Shown here: in pieces, positions 1 through 8,467 of the stretch | Numbering within the stretch: position 1 is the first letter of the stretch | How the letters are laid out: every line of letters starts with the position of its first letter | Assembly: GCF_042434745.1 (NCBI RefSeq) | Contig: NZ_JBHLSS010000001.1 | DNA: 38,331 nucleotides | Source: Azotobacter paspali | GTDB lineage: Bacteria > Pseudomonadota > Gammaproteobacteria > Pseudomonadales > Pseudomonadaceae | Strand: one strand, 5' to 3' | Translations under genes and position numbers: made by a program | The notes under the pieces: model-generated | Told to the model about the DNA's origin: nothing | What the model saw: the letters and a program-made list of their open reading frames with translations, nothing else | Databases searched by the model: none

Positions 1-11
1 ACCCGATGAAG

Positions 12-60
12 GGACGGCTACGCCGTCCGCGCTATCCTTCCCCGCACTAAAAGTACGGGG
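12..60. terminator. Two hairpins downstream of prfA, dispersed-repeat-like
   Basis: Positions 12-18 (GGACGGC) and 22-28 (GCCGTCC) form a perfect 7-bp stem with a 3-nt loop. Positions 40-48 and 52-60 form a second stem (CCCCG...CGGGG) with one mismatch. They lie just past the prfA stop on the minus strand and could end the hemA-prfA transcript. The paired-hairpin style is that of intergenic repeats in this group, so a repeat element is equally possible. There is no strong U-tract. Confidence 0.5.
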
Positions 61-85
61 TATGCCGCGCCTCTTGATCACGAGA

Positions 86-1168
86 TCAATCCCCCAGCGC
101 GGCCAACTGGTCGGCCTGGTATTCGCTGAGCAAAGGCTCGATCACCGCCTCCACGCCGCCGGCCATGACCTCGTCGAGGGCATAGAGGGTCAGGTTGATG
201 CGGTGCTCGGTGACCCGCCCCTGCGGGAAGTTGTAGGTGCGGATGCGTTCGGAGCGGTCGCCCGAACCGACCAGCAGCCTGCGCGTCTCGGAGATTTCCC
301 GGTGCGCGGCGGCGTCCTGGCGGTCCTGCAGCTTGGCCGCCAGCCAGGCCATGGCCTTAGCGCGGTTCTTGTGCTGCGAGCGCTCCTCCTGGCATTCGAC
401 AACGATGCCGGTAGGCAGGTGGGTGATGCGGATCGCCGAATCGGTCTTGTTGACGTGCTGGCCGCCGGCGCCCGAGGAGCGGTAGGTATCGACACGCAAC
501 TCGGCCGGGTTGATCTCGATCGCCGCCTGCTCGTCCGGCTCCGGCAGGACCGCGACAGTACAGGCCGAGGTGTGGATGCGGCCCTGCGACTCGGTTTCCG
601 GGACACGTTGCACGCGGTGCGCGCCGGACTCGAACTTCAGCTTGCCGTAGACGTTGTCGCCTTCGACGCGGGTGATGATCTCCTTGTAGCCACCGTGCTC
701 GCCGGGGTTCTCCGAGAGGACCTCGATCCGCCAGCCCTGCTTCTCGGCGTAGCGCGAATACATGCGGAACAGGTCGCCGGCGAAGATCGCCGCCTCGTCG
801 CCGCCGGTGCCGGCGCGGATCTCCAGGAACACGTTGCGCGCGTCGTTGAGGTCCCTGGGCAACAGCATGCGCTGCAGGCGATCCTCCAGGCCGGCCAGCC
901 GCTCGCGGGCCTCGGCCACCTCCTCGGCGGCCATCTCGCGCAGATCCGGGTCGCTGTCCTTGAGCAACGCCTGGGCGCCCACCAGATCGTCCCGCACCTT
1001 GCAGAATTCGCGGTAGGCGGCGACCACCGGCTCGACTTCGGCGTACTCCTTGGAATAGGCGCGGAAACGGCCCTGTTCGGCGATCACCTCGGCATCGCCG
1101 AGCAACGCGGTGAGTTCCTCGTAGCGATCGTGCAGGAGGTCCAGTTTGTTCAGCAGGGAGGCTTTCAT
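86..1168 (-). CDS. prfA: Peptide chain release factor 1 (RF1)
   Basis: This is a 360-residue protein of normal RF1 length. It recognises UAA and UAG in the ribosomal A site and triggers peptidyl-tRNA hydrolysis. The catalytic GGQ is at residues 235-237, followed by HVNKTDSAIR. The codon-recognition PxT tripeptide is at about residues 190-192 and reads PET here, where E. coli has PAT. The start codon overlaps the hemA stop in an ATGA arrangement, so the two genes are translationally coupled in the usual hemA-prfA operon. prmC, often the next gene, is not seen before the window edge. Confidence 0.97.
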   Translation of the reverse strand: MKASLLNKLDLLHDRYEELTALLGDAEVIAEQGRFRAYSKEYAEVEPVVAAYREFCKVRDDLVGAQALLKDSDPDLREMAAEEVAEARERLAGLEDRLQRMLLPRDLNDARNVFLEIRAGTGGDEAAIFAGDLFRMYSRYAEKQGWRIEVLSENPGEHGGYKEIITRVEGDNVYGKLKFESGAHRVQRVPETESQGRIHTSACTVAVLPEPDEQAAIEINPAELRVDTYRSSGAGGQHVNKTDSAIRITHLPTGIVVECQEERSQHKNRAKAMAWLAAKLQDRQDAAAHREISETRRLLVGSGDRSERIRTYNFPQGRVTEHRINLTLYALDEVMAGGVEAVIEPLLSEYQADQLAALGD

Positions 1169-2433
1169 CGTTTCGACTCACCCTCGTCGAGGGCAAAGAG
1201 TTCCTGGGCCACGGCCAGCGCATCGAAGCGGCCGTCGGCGGAGAGCTTCTTCAGTTGCACGCTGGGAGCGTGCAGCAGCTTGTTGGTCAATGCGCGCGCC
1301 AGGGAGGCGACCACATCCAGTGGATCGCCGCCATTGGCCAGCAGGCGCTGGGCCTTGATCAGTTCCTCGTCGCGCAGGCGCTCGGCTTGCTGGCGGTAGG
1401 CCCTGAGCACGTCCACCGCGGCCAGTTCGCGCAGGCGCAGCATGAAATCGCCGGCGCCAGCGGCGACCAGTTCCTCGGCGGCCCTCGCCGCGTCCTGACG
1501 ACTCCTGCGGTTTTCCTCGATGACCTCGTGCAAATCGTCGACGCTGTACAGGTAGACGTCGTCCAGATCGCCCACCTCCGGCTCGATGTCGCGCGGCACG
1601 GCGATATCGACCATGAATATCGGCTTGTGCTTGCGCTGCTTCAGCGCCCGTTCGACCGCGCCCTTGCCGAGGATCGGCAACTGGCTGGCGGTGGAGCTGA
1701 TGACGATGTCGCTATTGACCAGCTCCTGGCCGATGTCGGCGAGCAGGATCGCCTGGCCGCCGACCTGCTCGGCCAGGGACCGGCCGCGCTCCAAGGTGCG
1801 GTTGGCGACCACGATGCTCCTGACCCCCTGCTCGTGCAGGTGGCGGGCGACCAGGGTGATGGTTTCCCCGGCGCCGATCAGCAGGGCCTGGCTGCGCTGC
1901 AAGTCGCTGAAAATCTGCTTGGCCAGGCTGACCGCGGCGAAGGCCACCGACACCGGGCTCTCGCCGATGGCGGTGTCGGTGCGCACCGCCTTGGCGGTGC
2001 TGAAGGTGGCCTGGAACAACCGGCCGAGCAACGGGCCGACGGTGCCGGCCTCGCGCGCCACGGCATAGGCGGCCTTCATCTGGCCGAGGATCTGCGGTTC
2101 GCCGAGGACCAGGGAGTCGAGCCCCGAGGCAACGCGCATCATGTGGCGCACGGCAGATTCGTCCCGATGCACGTAAGCGCAGGTGCGCAGTTCGTCCAAG
2201 CTCAGCCGGTGATAGTCGGCCAGCCACTGCAGTACCACCTCGACTCCCGGACTATCCTGCTCCAGGTAGAGTTCGCTGCGGTTGCAGGTGGAGAGAATCG
2301 CCGCCTCGCGGCTATCCGTATGCAGGCAGAGCTGCCGCAACGCCTCGACGAGCTGCGCGGGCGTGAACGCCACGCGCTCGCGGACATCCACCGAAGCGGT
2401 CTTGTGGTTTATACCGAGGGCGATGAATGCCAT
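1165..2433 (-). CDS. hemA: Glutamyl-tRNA reductase
   Basis: This 422-residue protein catalyses the first step of the C5 pathway to tetrapyrroles: NADPH reduction of glutamyl-tRNA to glutamate-1-semialdehyde. The N-terminus MAFIALGINHKTA is typical. The active-site cysteine is C50 within STCNRSE, followed by a Rossmann NADPH domain (LLIGAGET) and a C-terminal helical dimerisation domain. It ends in an ATGA overlap with prfA. It is divergent from the lipoprotein gene at 2610, with about 176 bp between them for both promoters. This is the standard Pseudomonas arrangement. Confidence 0.97.
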   Translation of the reverse strand: MAFIALGINHKTASVDVRERVAFTPAQLVEALRQLCLHTDSREAAILSTCNRSELYLEQDSPGVEVVLQWLADYHRLSLDELRTCAYVHRDESAVRHMMRVASGLDSLVLGEPQILGQMKAAYAVAREAGTVGPLLGRLFQATFSTAKAVRTDTAIGESPVSVAFAAVSLAKQIFSDLQRSQALLIGAGETITLVARHLHEQGVRSIVVANRTLERGRSLAEQVGGQAILLADIGQELVNSDIVISSTASQLPILGKGAVERALKQRKHKPIFMVDIAVPRDIEPEVGDLDDVYLYSVDDLHEVIEENRRSRQDAARAAEELVAAGAGDFMLRLRELAAVDVLRAYRQQAERLRDEELIKAQRLLANGGDPLDVVASLARALTNKLLHAPSVQLKKLSADGRFDALAVAQELFALDEGESKR

Positions 2434-2609
2434 TCAGGTGCGCAGGTCCGAACAGAGAAAGCACGCGATTGTCCTACTTCGGCAAATGGAGGACAACCTC
2501 CGTCCACCCGCCCTGCGCCCCTCCAGCCCCCGTGGCCATGGGCTTGACCGACGGCTTGTGTCATGATGCGCCCGACTCTTTCCGGCACAACCATCGCTTT
2601 CCCTTCCTT

Positions 2610-4346
2610 ATGAATAAAATCTTCGCCTTGCTGGCCGTCATGATGCTTCTTGGCGGCTGTCAGAGCCTCTCCCAGCCGGGCGGCAGACCGCCGGCGAAAG
2701 AAGAGGCCGCACCGTCGCCCGCTCCGGCCAGCTCGCCGCCGCCGCAACCGGTCGGCTCGTTCCGCGAAGACACCCTCTACAGCCTGCTGGTCGGCGAATT
2801 GGCAGGGCAGCGCAACCGCTTCGACATCGCCCTGGAAAACTACGCAGCCCAGGCCCAGGCCACCCAGGACCCTGGCATCGCCGAACGGGCCTTCCGCATC
2901 GCCGAATACCTCGGTGCCGACCAGAACGCGCTGGACAGCGCGCTGATCTGGGCGGACAACGCCCCGGCCGACCTCGACGCGCAGCGCGCCGCCGCCGTCC
3001 AGTTGGCGCGCAACGGCCGCTACGACGACTCCATGCGCTACATGGAGCGGGTCCTGCAGGCACAGGGGGATACCCATTTCGACTTCCTCGCTCTGGCCGC
3101 GGCGGAAAGCGACCCGGAAACCCGCGCCGGACTGCTGCAGAGTTTCGACCGGCTACTCGCCAAGTCGCCGGAAAACGGCCAGTTGCTGTTCGGCAAGGCA
3201 CTGCTGCTGCAGCAGGACAACCAGCCCAAGGCCGCTCTCGAACTGCTCGAGAAGCACCCGGCGAGCGAGCACGAAATCGCCCCGCTACTGCTGCGCGTGC
3301 GCCTGCTGCAGGGGCTGGGACACAGTGACGAGGCGAACGCCTTGCTGAAGAAGGGCATGCGCGAGTACCCCGACGACAAGCGCCTGCGCCTGACCTACGC
3401 CCGCCTGCTGGTCGAGCAGGGCCGCCTCGACGACGCCAAAAACGAGTTCGTCACCCTGGTCCGGCAGTTTCCCGAGGACGACGACCAGCGCCTGTCCCTG
3501 GCGCTGGTCTGCCTGGAAGCCAAGGCCTGGGATGAGGCCGTGGTCTACCTGAAGGAACTGATCGAACGCGGCAGCTACGTGGATGCCGCGCATTACCAGA
3601 TGGGTCGCGTTTACGAGGAGCGCGAGGACCCGGAAAGCGCATTGATCGAATACGCCCTGGTCGGCCCCGGCAACCACTACTTGCCGGCGCAACTGCGCCA
3701 GACCGAGATCCTCTTCGAGCGCGGCCGCCCGGAAGAAGCCTCGGCGCGTCTGGCGCAGGCCCGCGAAAACCAGCCGGACTACGCCCTGCAGCTCTATCTG
3801 GTCGAGGCCGAGGCACTGACCAATCGCGAACGGCTCGACGAGGCTTGGCAGGTCATCGAGCGCGCCCTGCGCCACTTCCCGGACGACCTCAATCTGCTCT
3901 ACACCCGTGCCATGCTGGCCGAGAAGCGCAACGACCTGGCCCAACTGGAGCGCGACCTGCGCTTCATAATCGCGCGCGAGCCGGACAACGCCATGGCCCT
4001 GAACGCCCTCGGCTACACCCTGGCCGACCGCACCACCCGCTACGCCGAGGCCAAGGCACTGATCGAACAGGCCTACCAGCTCAACCCGGACGATCCGTCG
4101 ATTCTCGACAGCCTCGGCTGGGTGAACTACCGCCTGGGCCAGTTGGGCGAAGCCGAACGCCTGCTGCGTCAGGCCGCCGAGCACATTTCCGACCACGAGA
4201 TCGCCGCCCACCTGGGCGAAGTGCTCTGGGCCCGCGGCAAGCAGCGCGAGGCCCGCAAGGTCTGGGCCAAGGCGCTCGAGGAACAACCCGACAGCGCCAT
4301 CCTGCGCAGCACCCTGCTGCGCCTGACCGGATCCGAGACCCTCTGA
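2610..4346 (+). CDS. Tetratricopeptide-repeat outer-membrane lipoprotein
   Basis: This is a 578-residue protein. The frame is open from 2427, but the ATG at 2610 gives a clear lipoprotein signal (MNKIFALLAVMMLLGGC, lipobox cysteine at residue 17), so that start is chosen although no good ribosome-binding site precedes it. A Pro/Ala-rich linker follows, then many TPR-like helical pairs through the C-terminus (for example AEAKALIEQAYQLNPDDPS). The protein is probably anchored to a membrane and acts as an adaptor. Its partner is unknown. It sits 3 nt before lolB and is the conserved unnamed gene between hemA and lolB in Pseudomonas. Confidence 0.9.
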   Translation: MNKIFALLAVMMLLGGCQSLSQPGGRPPAKEEAAPSPAPASSPPPQPVGSFREDTLYSLLVGELAGQRNRFDIALENYAAQAQATQDPGIAERAFRIAEYLGADQNALDSALIWADNAPADLDAQRAAAVQLARNGRYDDSMRYMERVLQAQGDTHFDFLALAAAESDPETRAGLLQSFDRLLAKSPENGQLLFGKALLLQQDNQPKAALELLEKHPASEHEIAPLLLRVRLLQGLGHSDEANALLKKGMREYPDDKRLRLTYARLLVEQGRLDDAKNEFVTLVRQFPEDDDQRLSLALVCLEAKAWDEAVVYLKELIERGSYVDAAHYQMGRVYEEREDPESALIEYALVGPGNHYLPAQLRQTEILFERGRPEEASARLAQARENQPDYALQLYLVEAEALTNRERLDEAWQVIERALRHFPDDLNLLYTRAMLAEKRNDLAQLERDLRFIIAREPDNAMALNALGYTLADRTTRYAEAKALIEQAYQLNPDDPSILDSLGWVNYRLGQLGEAERLLRQAAEHISDHEIAAHLGEVLWARGKQREARKVWAKALEEQPDSAILRSTLLRLTGSETL

Positions 4347-4349
4347 GCC

Positions 4350-4976
4350 ATGTCCATCCCGTCTCTTCGTCACATCCTGCCGCTCGCCCTGCTCGCCCTG
4401 CTCGCCGGCTGCACCGGCCTGACCTCCCGGGAAGCCCTCGAGGGCCAGGGCGATCCCGAGCACTGGCGGGCGCACAAGCGCGAGATCGGCGCCCTCGACG
4501 CCTGGCAGATCAGCGGCAAGGTCGGCATCAAGGCCCCCCGCGAATCCGCCAGCGGCACCCTGTTCTGGCTACAGCGCCAGGACTACTACGACATCCGCCT
4601 GTCCGGCCCGCTCGGCCGCGGCGCGACGCGCCTGACCGGGCGTCCCGGCGGTATCGAACTGGAGGTCGCCGGCCAGGGACGCTACCGGGCCGAGTCGCCA
4701 GAAGCCCTACTCGAACAGCAACTCGGCTGGCGCCTGCCAGTTTCCCACCTGCTCTGGTGGGTACGCGGCCTGCCGGCGCCCGGCAGCCGCAGCCAGCTCA
4801 CCCTCGACGGCGATAGCCACCTGGCCTGGCTGAGCCAGGACGGCTGGCAGGTCGAATACCAGCGCTATGTCGAACAGAACGGCTTCTGGCTGCCCGAACG
4901 CCTGAAGCTGTACGGCCAGGACCTGGTCGTCACCCTGGTGATCAAGGACTGGCAACCGCGCCGACTGGGACTCTGA
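4350..4976 (+). CDS. lolB: Outer-membrane lipoprotein insertion protein LolB
   Basis: This is a 208-residue lipoprotein with signal peptide MSIPSLRHILPLALLALLAG and lipobox cysteine C21. LolB accepts lipoproteins from the periplasmic carrier LolA and inserts them into the outer membrane. The mature part shows the LolB pattern: W-Q-I-S-G-K-V-G-I near residue 52 and the C-terminal RLKLYGQDLVVTLVIKDW. It lies between the TPR lipoprotein gene (3 nt upstream) and ispE (5 nt downstream), the usual co-transcribed order in this family. Full length with no anomaly. Confidence 0.95.
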   Translation: MSIPSLRHILPLALLALLAGCTGLTSREALEGQGDPEHWRAHKREIGALDAWQISGKVGIKAPRESASGTLFWLQRQDYYDIRLSGPLGRGATRLTGRPGGIELEVAGQGRYRAESPEALLEQQLGWRLPVSHLLWWVRGLPAPGSRSQLTLDGDSHLAWLSQDGWQVEYQRYVEQNGFWLPERLKLYGQDLVVTLVIKDWQPRRLGL

Positions 4977-4981
4977 ACGCC

Positions 4982-5848
4982 ATGCGACACGCACAACTGA
5001 TCCTGCCGGCACCAGCCAAGCTCAACCTGATGCTGCACATCCTCGGCCGCCGCGCCGACGGCTACCACGAGTTGCAGACCCTGTTCCAGTTCCTCGACCA
5101 CGGCGACGAACTGGGCTTCGCCGTGCGCGAGGACGGTGCGATCCGCCTACATACGGAAATCCCCGGCGTTCCCCACGACGGCAACCTGATCGTCCGTGCT
5201 GCCCGCCAATTGCAGCGGCAAAGCGGTTGCCGGCTGGGCGCCGACATCTGGCTGGACAAGCGCCTGCCGATGGGCGGCGGCATCGGTGGCGGCAGTTCGG
5301 ACGCGGCGACCACCCTGCTCGGCCTCGACCGCCTCTGGCGACTGGGTTGGGACGAGGAACGCCTGGCTGCGCTGGGTCTCGCCCTGGGCGCCGATGTGCC
5401 GGTCTTCGTACGTGGCCGCGCTGCGTTCGCCGAAGGGGTCGGCGAACGCCTGCGACCGGTCGAACTGGAGGAACCCTGGTTCCTCGTCGTGGCACCGCAA
5501 GTCACTGTCAGCACAGCAGAAATTTTTGCCGACCCGGAGTTGACACGTAATACACCGGCCATTACAGTTCGCAGCCTCCTTGCAGGGGAAGGTCGTAACG
5601 ACTGCCAAGCAGTCGTCGAAAGGCGTTACCCGGAAGTGCGTAACGCCTTGAGCTGGCTGAGCAAATTCGTTCCGGCCAGAATGACCGGAACTGGGGCTTG
5701 CGTATTTGGGAGCTTCCCAAATCGGGGCGATGCTGATAAAGTCGCCCGCCAACTTCCAGTGACCATGCCGGGTTTCGTTGCCCAGGGGCGCAACATATCG
5801 ATGTTGCACCGCAGGCTAGAGACATTGGCGCAGGGAGTGAATGCCTAG
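4982..5848 (+). CDS. ispE: 4-diphosphocytidyl-2-C-methyl-D-erythritol kinase
   Basis: This 288-residue GHMP-family kinase phosphorylates CDP-methylerythritol in the non-mevalonate (MEP) isoprenoid pathway. The N-terminal substrate segment LPAPAKLNLMLHILGRRADGYH and the glycine-rich ATP loop PMGGGIGGGSSDAATTL are intact, as is the third GHMP motif around MTGTGACVFG. It follows lolB by 5 nt and precedes the tRNA-Gln pair. A change to lower GC codon use is visible after about position 5520, but the frame stays open. Confidence 0.96.
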   Translation: MRHAQLILPAPAKLNLMLHILGRRADGYHELQTLFQFLDHGDELGFAVREDGAIRLHTEIPGVPHDGNLIVRAARQLQRQSGCRLGADIWLDKRLPMGGGIGGGSSDAATTLLGLDRLWRLGWDEERLAALGLALGADVPVFVRGRAAFAEGVGERLRPVELEEPWFLVVAPQVTVSTAEIFADPELTRNTPAITVRSLLAGEGRNDCQAVVERRYPEVRNALSWLSKFVPARMTGTGACVFGSFPNRGDADKVARQLPVTMPGFVAQGRNISMLHRRLETLAQGVNA

Positions 5849-5869
5849 CATTCGATGATCGTGTGTCGT

Positions 5870-5944
5870 AGGGGCGTCGCCAAGCGGTAAGGCAGCAGGT
5901 TTTGATCCTGCCATGCGTTGGTTCGAATCCAGCCGCCCCTGCCA
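5870..5944 (+). tRNA. tRNA-Gln (UUG), copy 1
   Basis: A 75-nt cloverleaf with acceptor stem AGGGGCG / CGCCCCT, discriminator G and encoded CCA. The anticodon stem GCAGG/CCTGC closes a loop with anticodon TTG at 5902-5904, and the T loop is GGTTCGAATCC. It is identical to the copy at 5997-6071 and lies 21 nt after ispE. Confidence 0.97.
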
Positions 5945-5996
5945 TATTCCAGAGGGTTTGCACGCATCGACCGGGCATTCCGGGATGTAACGCCAC

Positions 5997-6071
5997 AGGG
6001 GCGTCGCCAAGCGGTAAGGCAGCAGGTTTTGATCCTGCCATGCGTTGGTTCGAATCCAGCCGCCCCTGCCA
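5997..6071 (+). tRNA. tRNA-Gln (UUG), copy 2
   Basis: A second 75-nt glutamine tRNA, base for base the same as copy 1, with anticodon TTG at 6029-6031 and encoded CCA. The 52-nt spacer to copy 1 suggests one tandem transcript. A long imperfect hairpin with a T-run follows at 6080. Confidence 0.97.
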
Positions 6072-6079
6072 TATTTCAG

Positions 6080-6131
6080 GAAGCTGTTCAAAAACGCCGC
6101 CCTCGAGCCGCCTTTTTGAGCAGCTTTTTAA
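6080..6131 (+). terminator. Rho-independent terminator after the tRNA-Gln pair
   Basis: The arms at 6081-6098 (AAGCTGTTCAAAAACGCC) and 6110-6128 (complementary with two or three mismatches) form a long stem around a CTCGAG-containing loop, followed by TTTTTAATTT. It ends the tRNA transcript before prs. Confidence 0.75.
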
Positions 6132-6168
6132 TTTCATCGGGTCCACCCTCAGCCGGCAGGTACTGCGC

Positions 6169-7110
6169 GTGTCCAAGATGATGGTTTTCACGGGGAACGC
6201 CAACCCCGACCTGGCGCGTCGCGTCGTACGTCAGTTGCATATTCCCCTCGGCGACGCCTACGTGGGCAAGTTCTCCGACGGAGAAATCAGCGTCGAGATC
6301 AACGAGAACGTCCGCGGCAAGGACGTCTTCCTGATCCAACCGACTTGCGCACCGACCAACGACAACCTCATGGAACTGGTGGTGATGGCCGACGCCTTCC
6401 GTCGCTCCTCCGCCTCGCGGATCACCGCGGTCGTCCCCTACTTCGGCTATGCCCGCCAGGACCGCCGCCCGCGCTCCGCCCGCGTGGCGATCAGCGCCAA
6501 GGTGGTGGCCGACATGCTCGACGTGGTCGGCATCAACCGCATGCTCACCGTCGACCTGCACGCCGACCAGATCCAGGGCTTCTTCGACATCCCCGTGGAC
6601 AACATCTACGGCTCGCCGGTACTGGTCGACGACATCCACGCCCAGCGCTTCGAGAACCTGATGATCGTCTCCCCGGACATCGGCGGCGTGGTGCGCGCGC
6701 GTGCCGTCGCCAAGTCCCTGGGCGTAGATCTGGCCATCATCGACAAGCGTCGGCCGAAGGCCAACCAGTCGGAAGTCATGCACATCATCGGCGACGTGGA
6801 AGGCCGCACCTGCATCCTGGTCGACGACATGGTCGACACCGCCGGTACCCTGTGCCACGCGGCCAAGGCACTCAAGGAGCACGGCGCCGCCAAGGTCTAC
6901 GCCTACTGCACCCATCCGGTGCTATCCGGCCGCGCCATCGAGAACCTCGAGAAGTCGGTGATGGACGAGTTGGTGGTGACCAACACCATCCCGCTGTCCG
7001 CCGCGGCCCAGGCCTGTACGCGCATCCGCCAGTTGGACATCGCCCCGGTGGTGGCCGAAGCGGTGCGCCGCATCAGCAACGAGGAATCCATCAGCGCCAT
7101 GTTCCGCTAG
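6169..7110 (+). CDS. prs: Ribose-phosphate pyrophosphokinase (PRPP synthetase)
   Basis: This enzyme makes phosphoribosyl pyrophosphate from ribose-5-phosphate and ATP for nucleotide, histidine, tryptophan and NAD synthesis. The frame extends upstream through the tRNA genes, but the GTG at 6169 gives (V/M)SKMMVFTGNANPDLARR and a 313-residue product, the family length. The ATP-binding stretch FGYARQDRRPRSARV, the metal-binding HADQIQGFFDIP and the PRPP loop LVDDMVDTAGT are all present. It is preceded by the tRNA terminator and followed by rplY, the standard order. Confidence 0.95.
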   Translation: MSKMMVFTGNANPDLARRVVRQLHIPLGDAYVGKFSDGEISVEINENVRGKDVFLIQPTCAPTNDNLMELVVMADAFRRSSASRITAVVPYFGYARQDRRPRSARVAISAKVVADMLDVVGINRMLTVDLHADQIQGFFDIPVDNIYGSPVLVDDIHAQRFENLMIVSPDIGGVVRARAVAKSLGVDLAIIDKRRPKANQSEVMHIIGDVEGRTCILVDDMVDTAGTLCHAAKALKEHGAAKVYAYCTHPVLSGRAIENLEKSVMDELVVTNTIPLSAAAQACTRIRQLDIAPVVAEAVRRISNEESISAMFR

Positions 7111-7160
7111 GGAACCGGCGCCGATATCACCGCCCTGCCCCGCGCGGGGCCTTCAGCCAT

Positions 7161-7191
7161 CGCCCGGACGCTGGTCGCAAGCGTGCGGGCG
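7161..7191 (+). promoter_or_regulatory. Leader hairpin in front of rplY
   Basis: CGCCCG (7161-7166) and CGGGCG (7186-7191) pair, and ACGCT pairs with AGCGT inside, with one G-G mismatch and a 7-nt loop. It ends about 25 nt before the rplY start and is followed by GGCGCTGTCATTTT. It could terminate or attenuate between prs and rplY, or act in L25 autoregulation. The function is inferred only. Confidence 0.45.
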
Positions 7192-7215
7192 GCGCTGTCA
7201 TTTTGGAGAAACGCA

Positions 7216-7812
7216 ATGACCGATTTTACCCTGAATGCCGAAGTGCGTTCCGACTTGGGGAAAGGTGCGAGCCGCCGCCTGCGTCGTAACGCCGCCCAGG
7301 TTCCCGCCGTGATCTACGGTGGCGACAAGGAGCCCCAATCCATCAGCATCCTGACCAAGGACATCGCCAAGCTGATCGAGGACGAGGCCGCCTTCAGCCA
7401 CGTGGTCACCCTGAACATCGCCGGCGCCACCGAGACCGTGCTGATCAAGGCCCTGCAGCGCCACCCGTCCAAAGCCACGGTGATGCACGCCGACTTCCTG
7501 CGCGTGGTCGCCGGCCACAAGCTGAGCGCCGTGGTGCCCCTGCACTTCGTCAACGCCGAGACCTCGGTTGGCGTGAAGCAGCAGGGTGGCGAAGTCTCCC
7601 ATGTGATCAGCGAAGTGGAAGTGTCCTGCCTGCCGAAGGACCTGCCGGAGTTCATCGAAGTCGACCTGGCCCAGGTCGAAGTCGGCCAGATCGTCCACCT
7701 GTCCAACCTGAGCGTGCCGGCTGGCGTCGAGCTGGTGGCCCTGGCCCATGGCAACGACCTGGCCGTGGCCAACATCCACGCCTCCCGCGTGAAGGAAGAA
7801 GGCGCCGAGTAA
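7216..7812 (+). CDS. rplY: 50S ribosomal protein L25 / general stress protein Ctc
   Basis: This 198-residue protein is the long (Ctc/TL5) form of L25, which binds 5S rRNA. An N-terminal L25 domain (about 1-95; FTLNAEVRSDLGKGASRRLRR) is followed by the beta-rich TL5 C-terminal domain. The ATG at 7216 is chosen because GGAGA lies 6 nt upstream at 7205-7209; the longer open frame from 7183 runs through the leader hairpin. It is followed 28 nt later by pth, as in most gammaproteobacteria. Confidence 0.95.
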   Translation: MTDFTLNAEVRSDLGKGASRRLRRNAAQVPAVIYGGDKEPQSISILTKDIAKLIEDEAAFSHVVTLNIAGATETVLIKALQRHPSKATVMHADFLRVVAGHKLSAVVPLHFVNAETSVGVKQQGGEVSHVISEVEVSCLPKDLPEFIEVDLAQVEVGQIVHLSNLSVPAGVELVALAHGNDLAVANIHASRVKEEGAE

Positions 7813-7840
7813 TCGCTCGGAGCCATTGGAGGGCCCCTGC

Positions 7841-8425
7841 ATGACCGCCGTGCAACTGATCGTCGGCCTGGGAAATCCCGGCCCGGAATACGAGCAGACC
7901 CGGCACAACGCAGGGGCCTTTTTCGTCGAGCGCGTGGCGTCCGCCAAGGGTGTCCGCCTCAGCGCCGACAAGAAATATTTCGGCCTGGTCGGCAAATTCA
8001 GCCATCAGGGCCGCGACGTTCGTCTGCTCATCCCCACCACCTACATGAACCGCAGCGGCCATTCCGTGGCGGCGCTGGCGAACTTCTTCCGCATTCCGCC
8101 GGCGGCCATCCTGGTGGCCCACGACGAACTCGACATGCCCCCCGGCACCGCCAGACTCAAGCAGGGCGGCGGCCATGGCGGGCACAACGGGCTGCGCGAC
8201 ATCATCGCCCAGTTCGGCAACCAGAACTCCTTCTATCGCCTGCGACTCGGCATCGGCCATCCCGGCGACAAGAATCTCGTCTCCGGCTTCGTGCTCGGCC
8301 GGGCTCCGCGCAGCGAACAGGAAAAGCTCGAGGCCTGCATCGACTTCGCCCTCGACGTGCTGCCGGACATGCTCGACGGCAACTGGACCCGCGCCATGCA
8401 GCAGCTGCACAGCAGGAAAGCCTGA
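7841..8425 (+). CDS. pth: Peptidyl-tRNA hydrolase
   Basis: This 194-residue enzyme releases tRNAs from prematurely dropped peptidyl-tRNAs. The signature VGLGNPGPEYEQTRHNAG holds the conserved Asn and the catalytic His (H22), and the second motif HDELDMPPG carries the catalytic Asp. The start at 7841 has GGAGGG at 7828-7833. A TTG start at 7826 would place that Shine-Dalgarno sequence inside the gene and is rejected. It lies in the rplY-pth-ychF series. Confidence 0.96.
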   Translation: MTAVQLIVGLGNPGPEYEQTRHNAGAFFVERVASAKGVRLSADKKYFGLVGKFSHQGRDVRLLIPTTYMNRSGHSVAALANFFRIPPAAILVAHDELDMPPGTARLKQGGGHGGHNGLRDIIAQFGNQNSFYRLRLGIGHPGDKNLVSGFVLGRAPRSEQEKLEACIDFALDVLPDMLDGNWTRAMQQLHSRKA

Positions 8426-8467
8426 GCCACCCTTTTCCACCGACTCCAGCTCTGCGAGGGACACACC

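Noticed and set aside
62..1399. A 445-codon plus-strand frame opposite prfA and hemA
   Set aside because: It is antisense to two certain genes, has no family features and arises from high GC in the third codon position. The same applies to long frames opposite ychF/ahpC, acoAB, the dehydrogenase and Fic.
2520..2575. Sigma-70 promoter for the TPR lipoprotein gene (TTGACC ... CATGAT)
   Set aside because: The spacing is about 12 nt, too short for a functional -35/-10 pair.
5562..6203. Minus-strand frames across the tRNA-Gln pair with a repeated peptide
   Set aside because: The repeated peptide is simply the two identical tRNA genes read backwards, a known source of false proteins.
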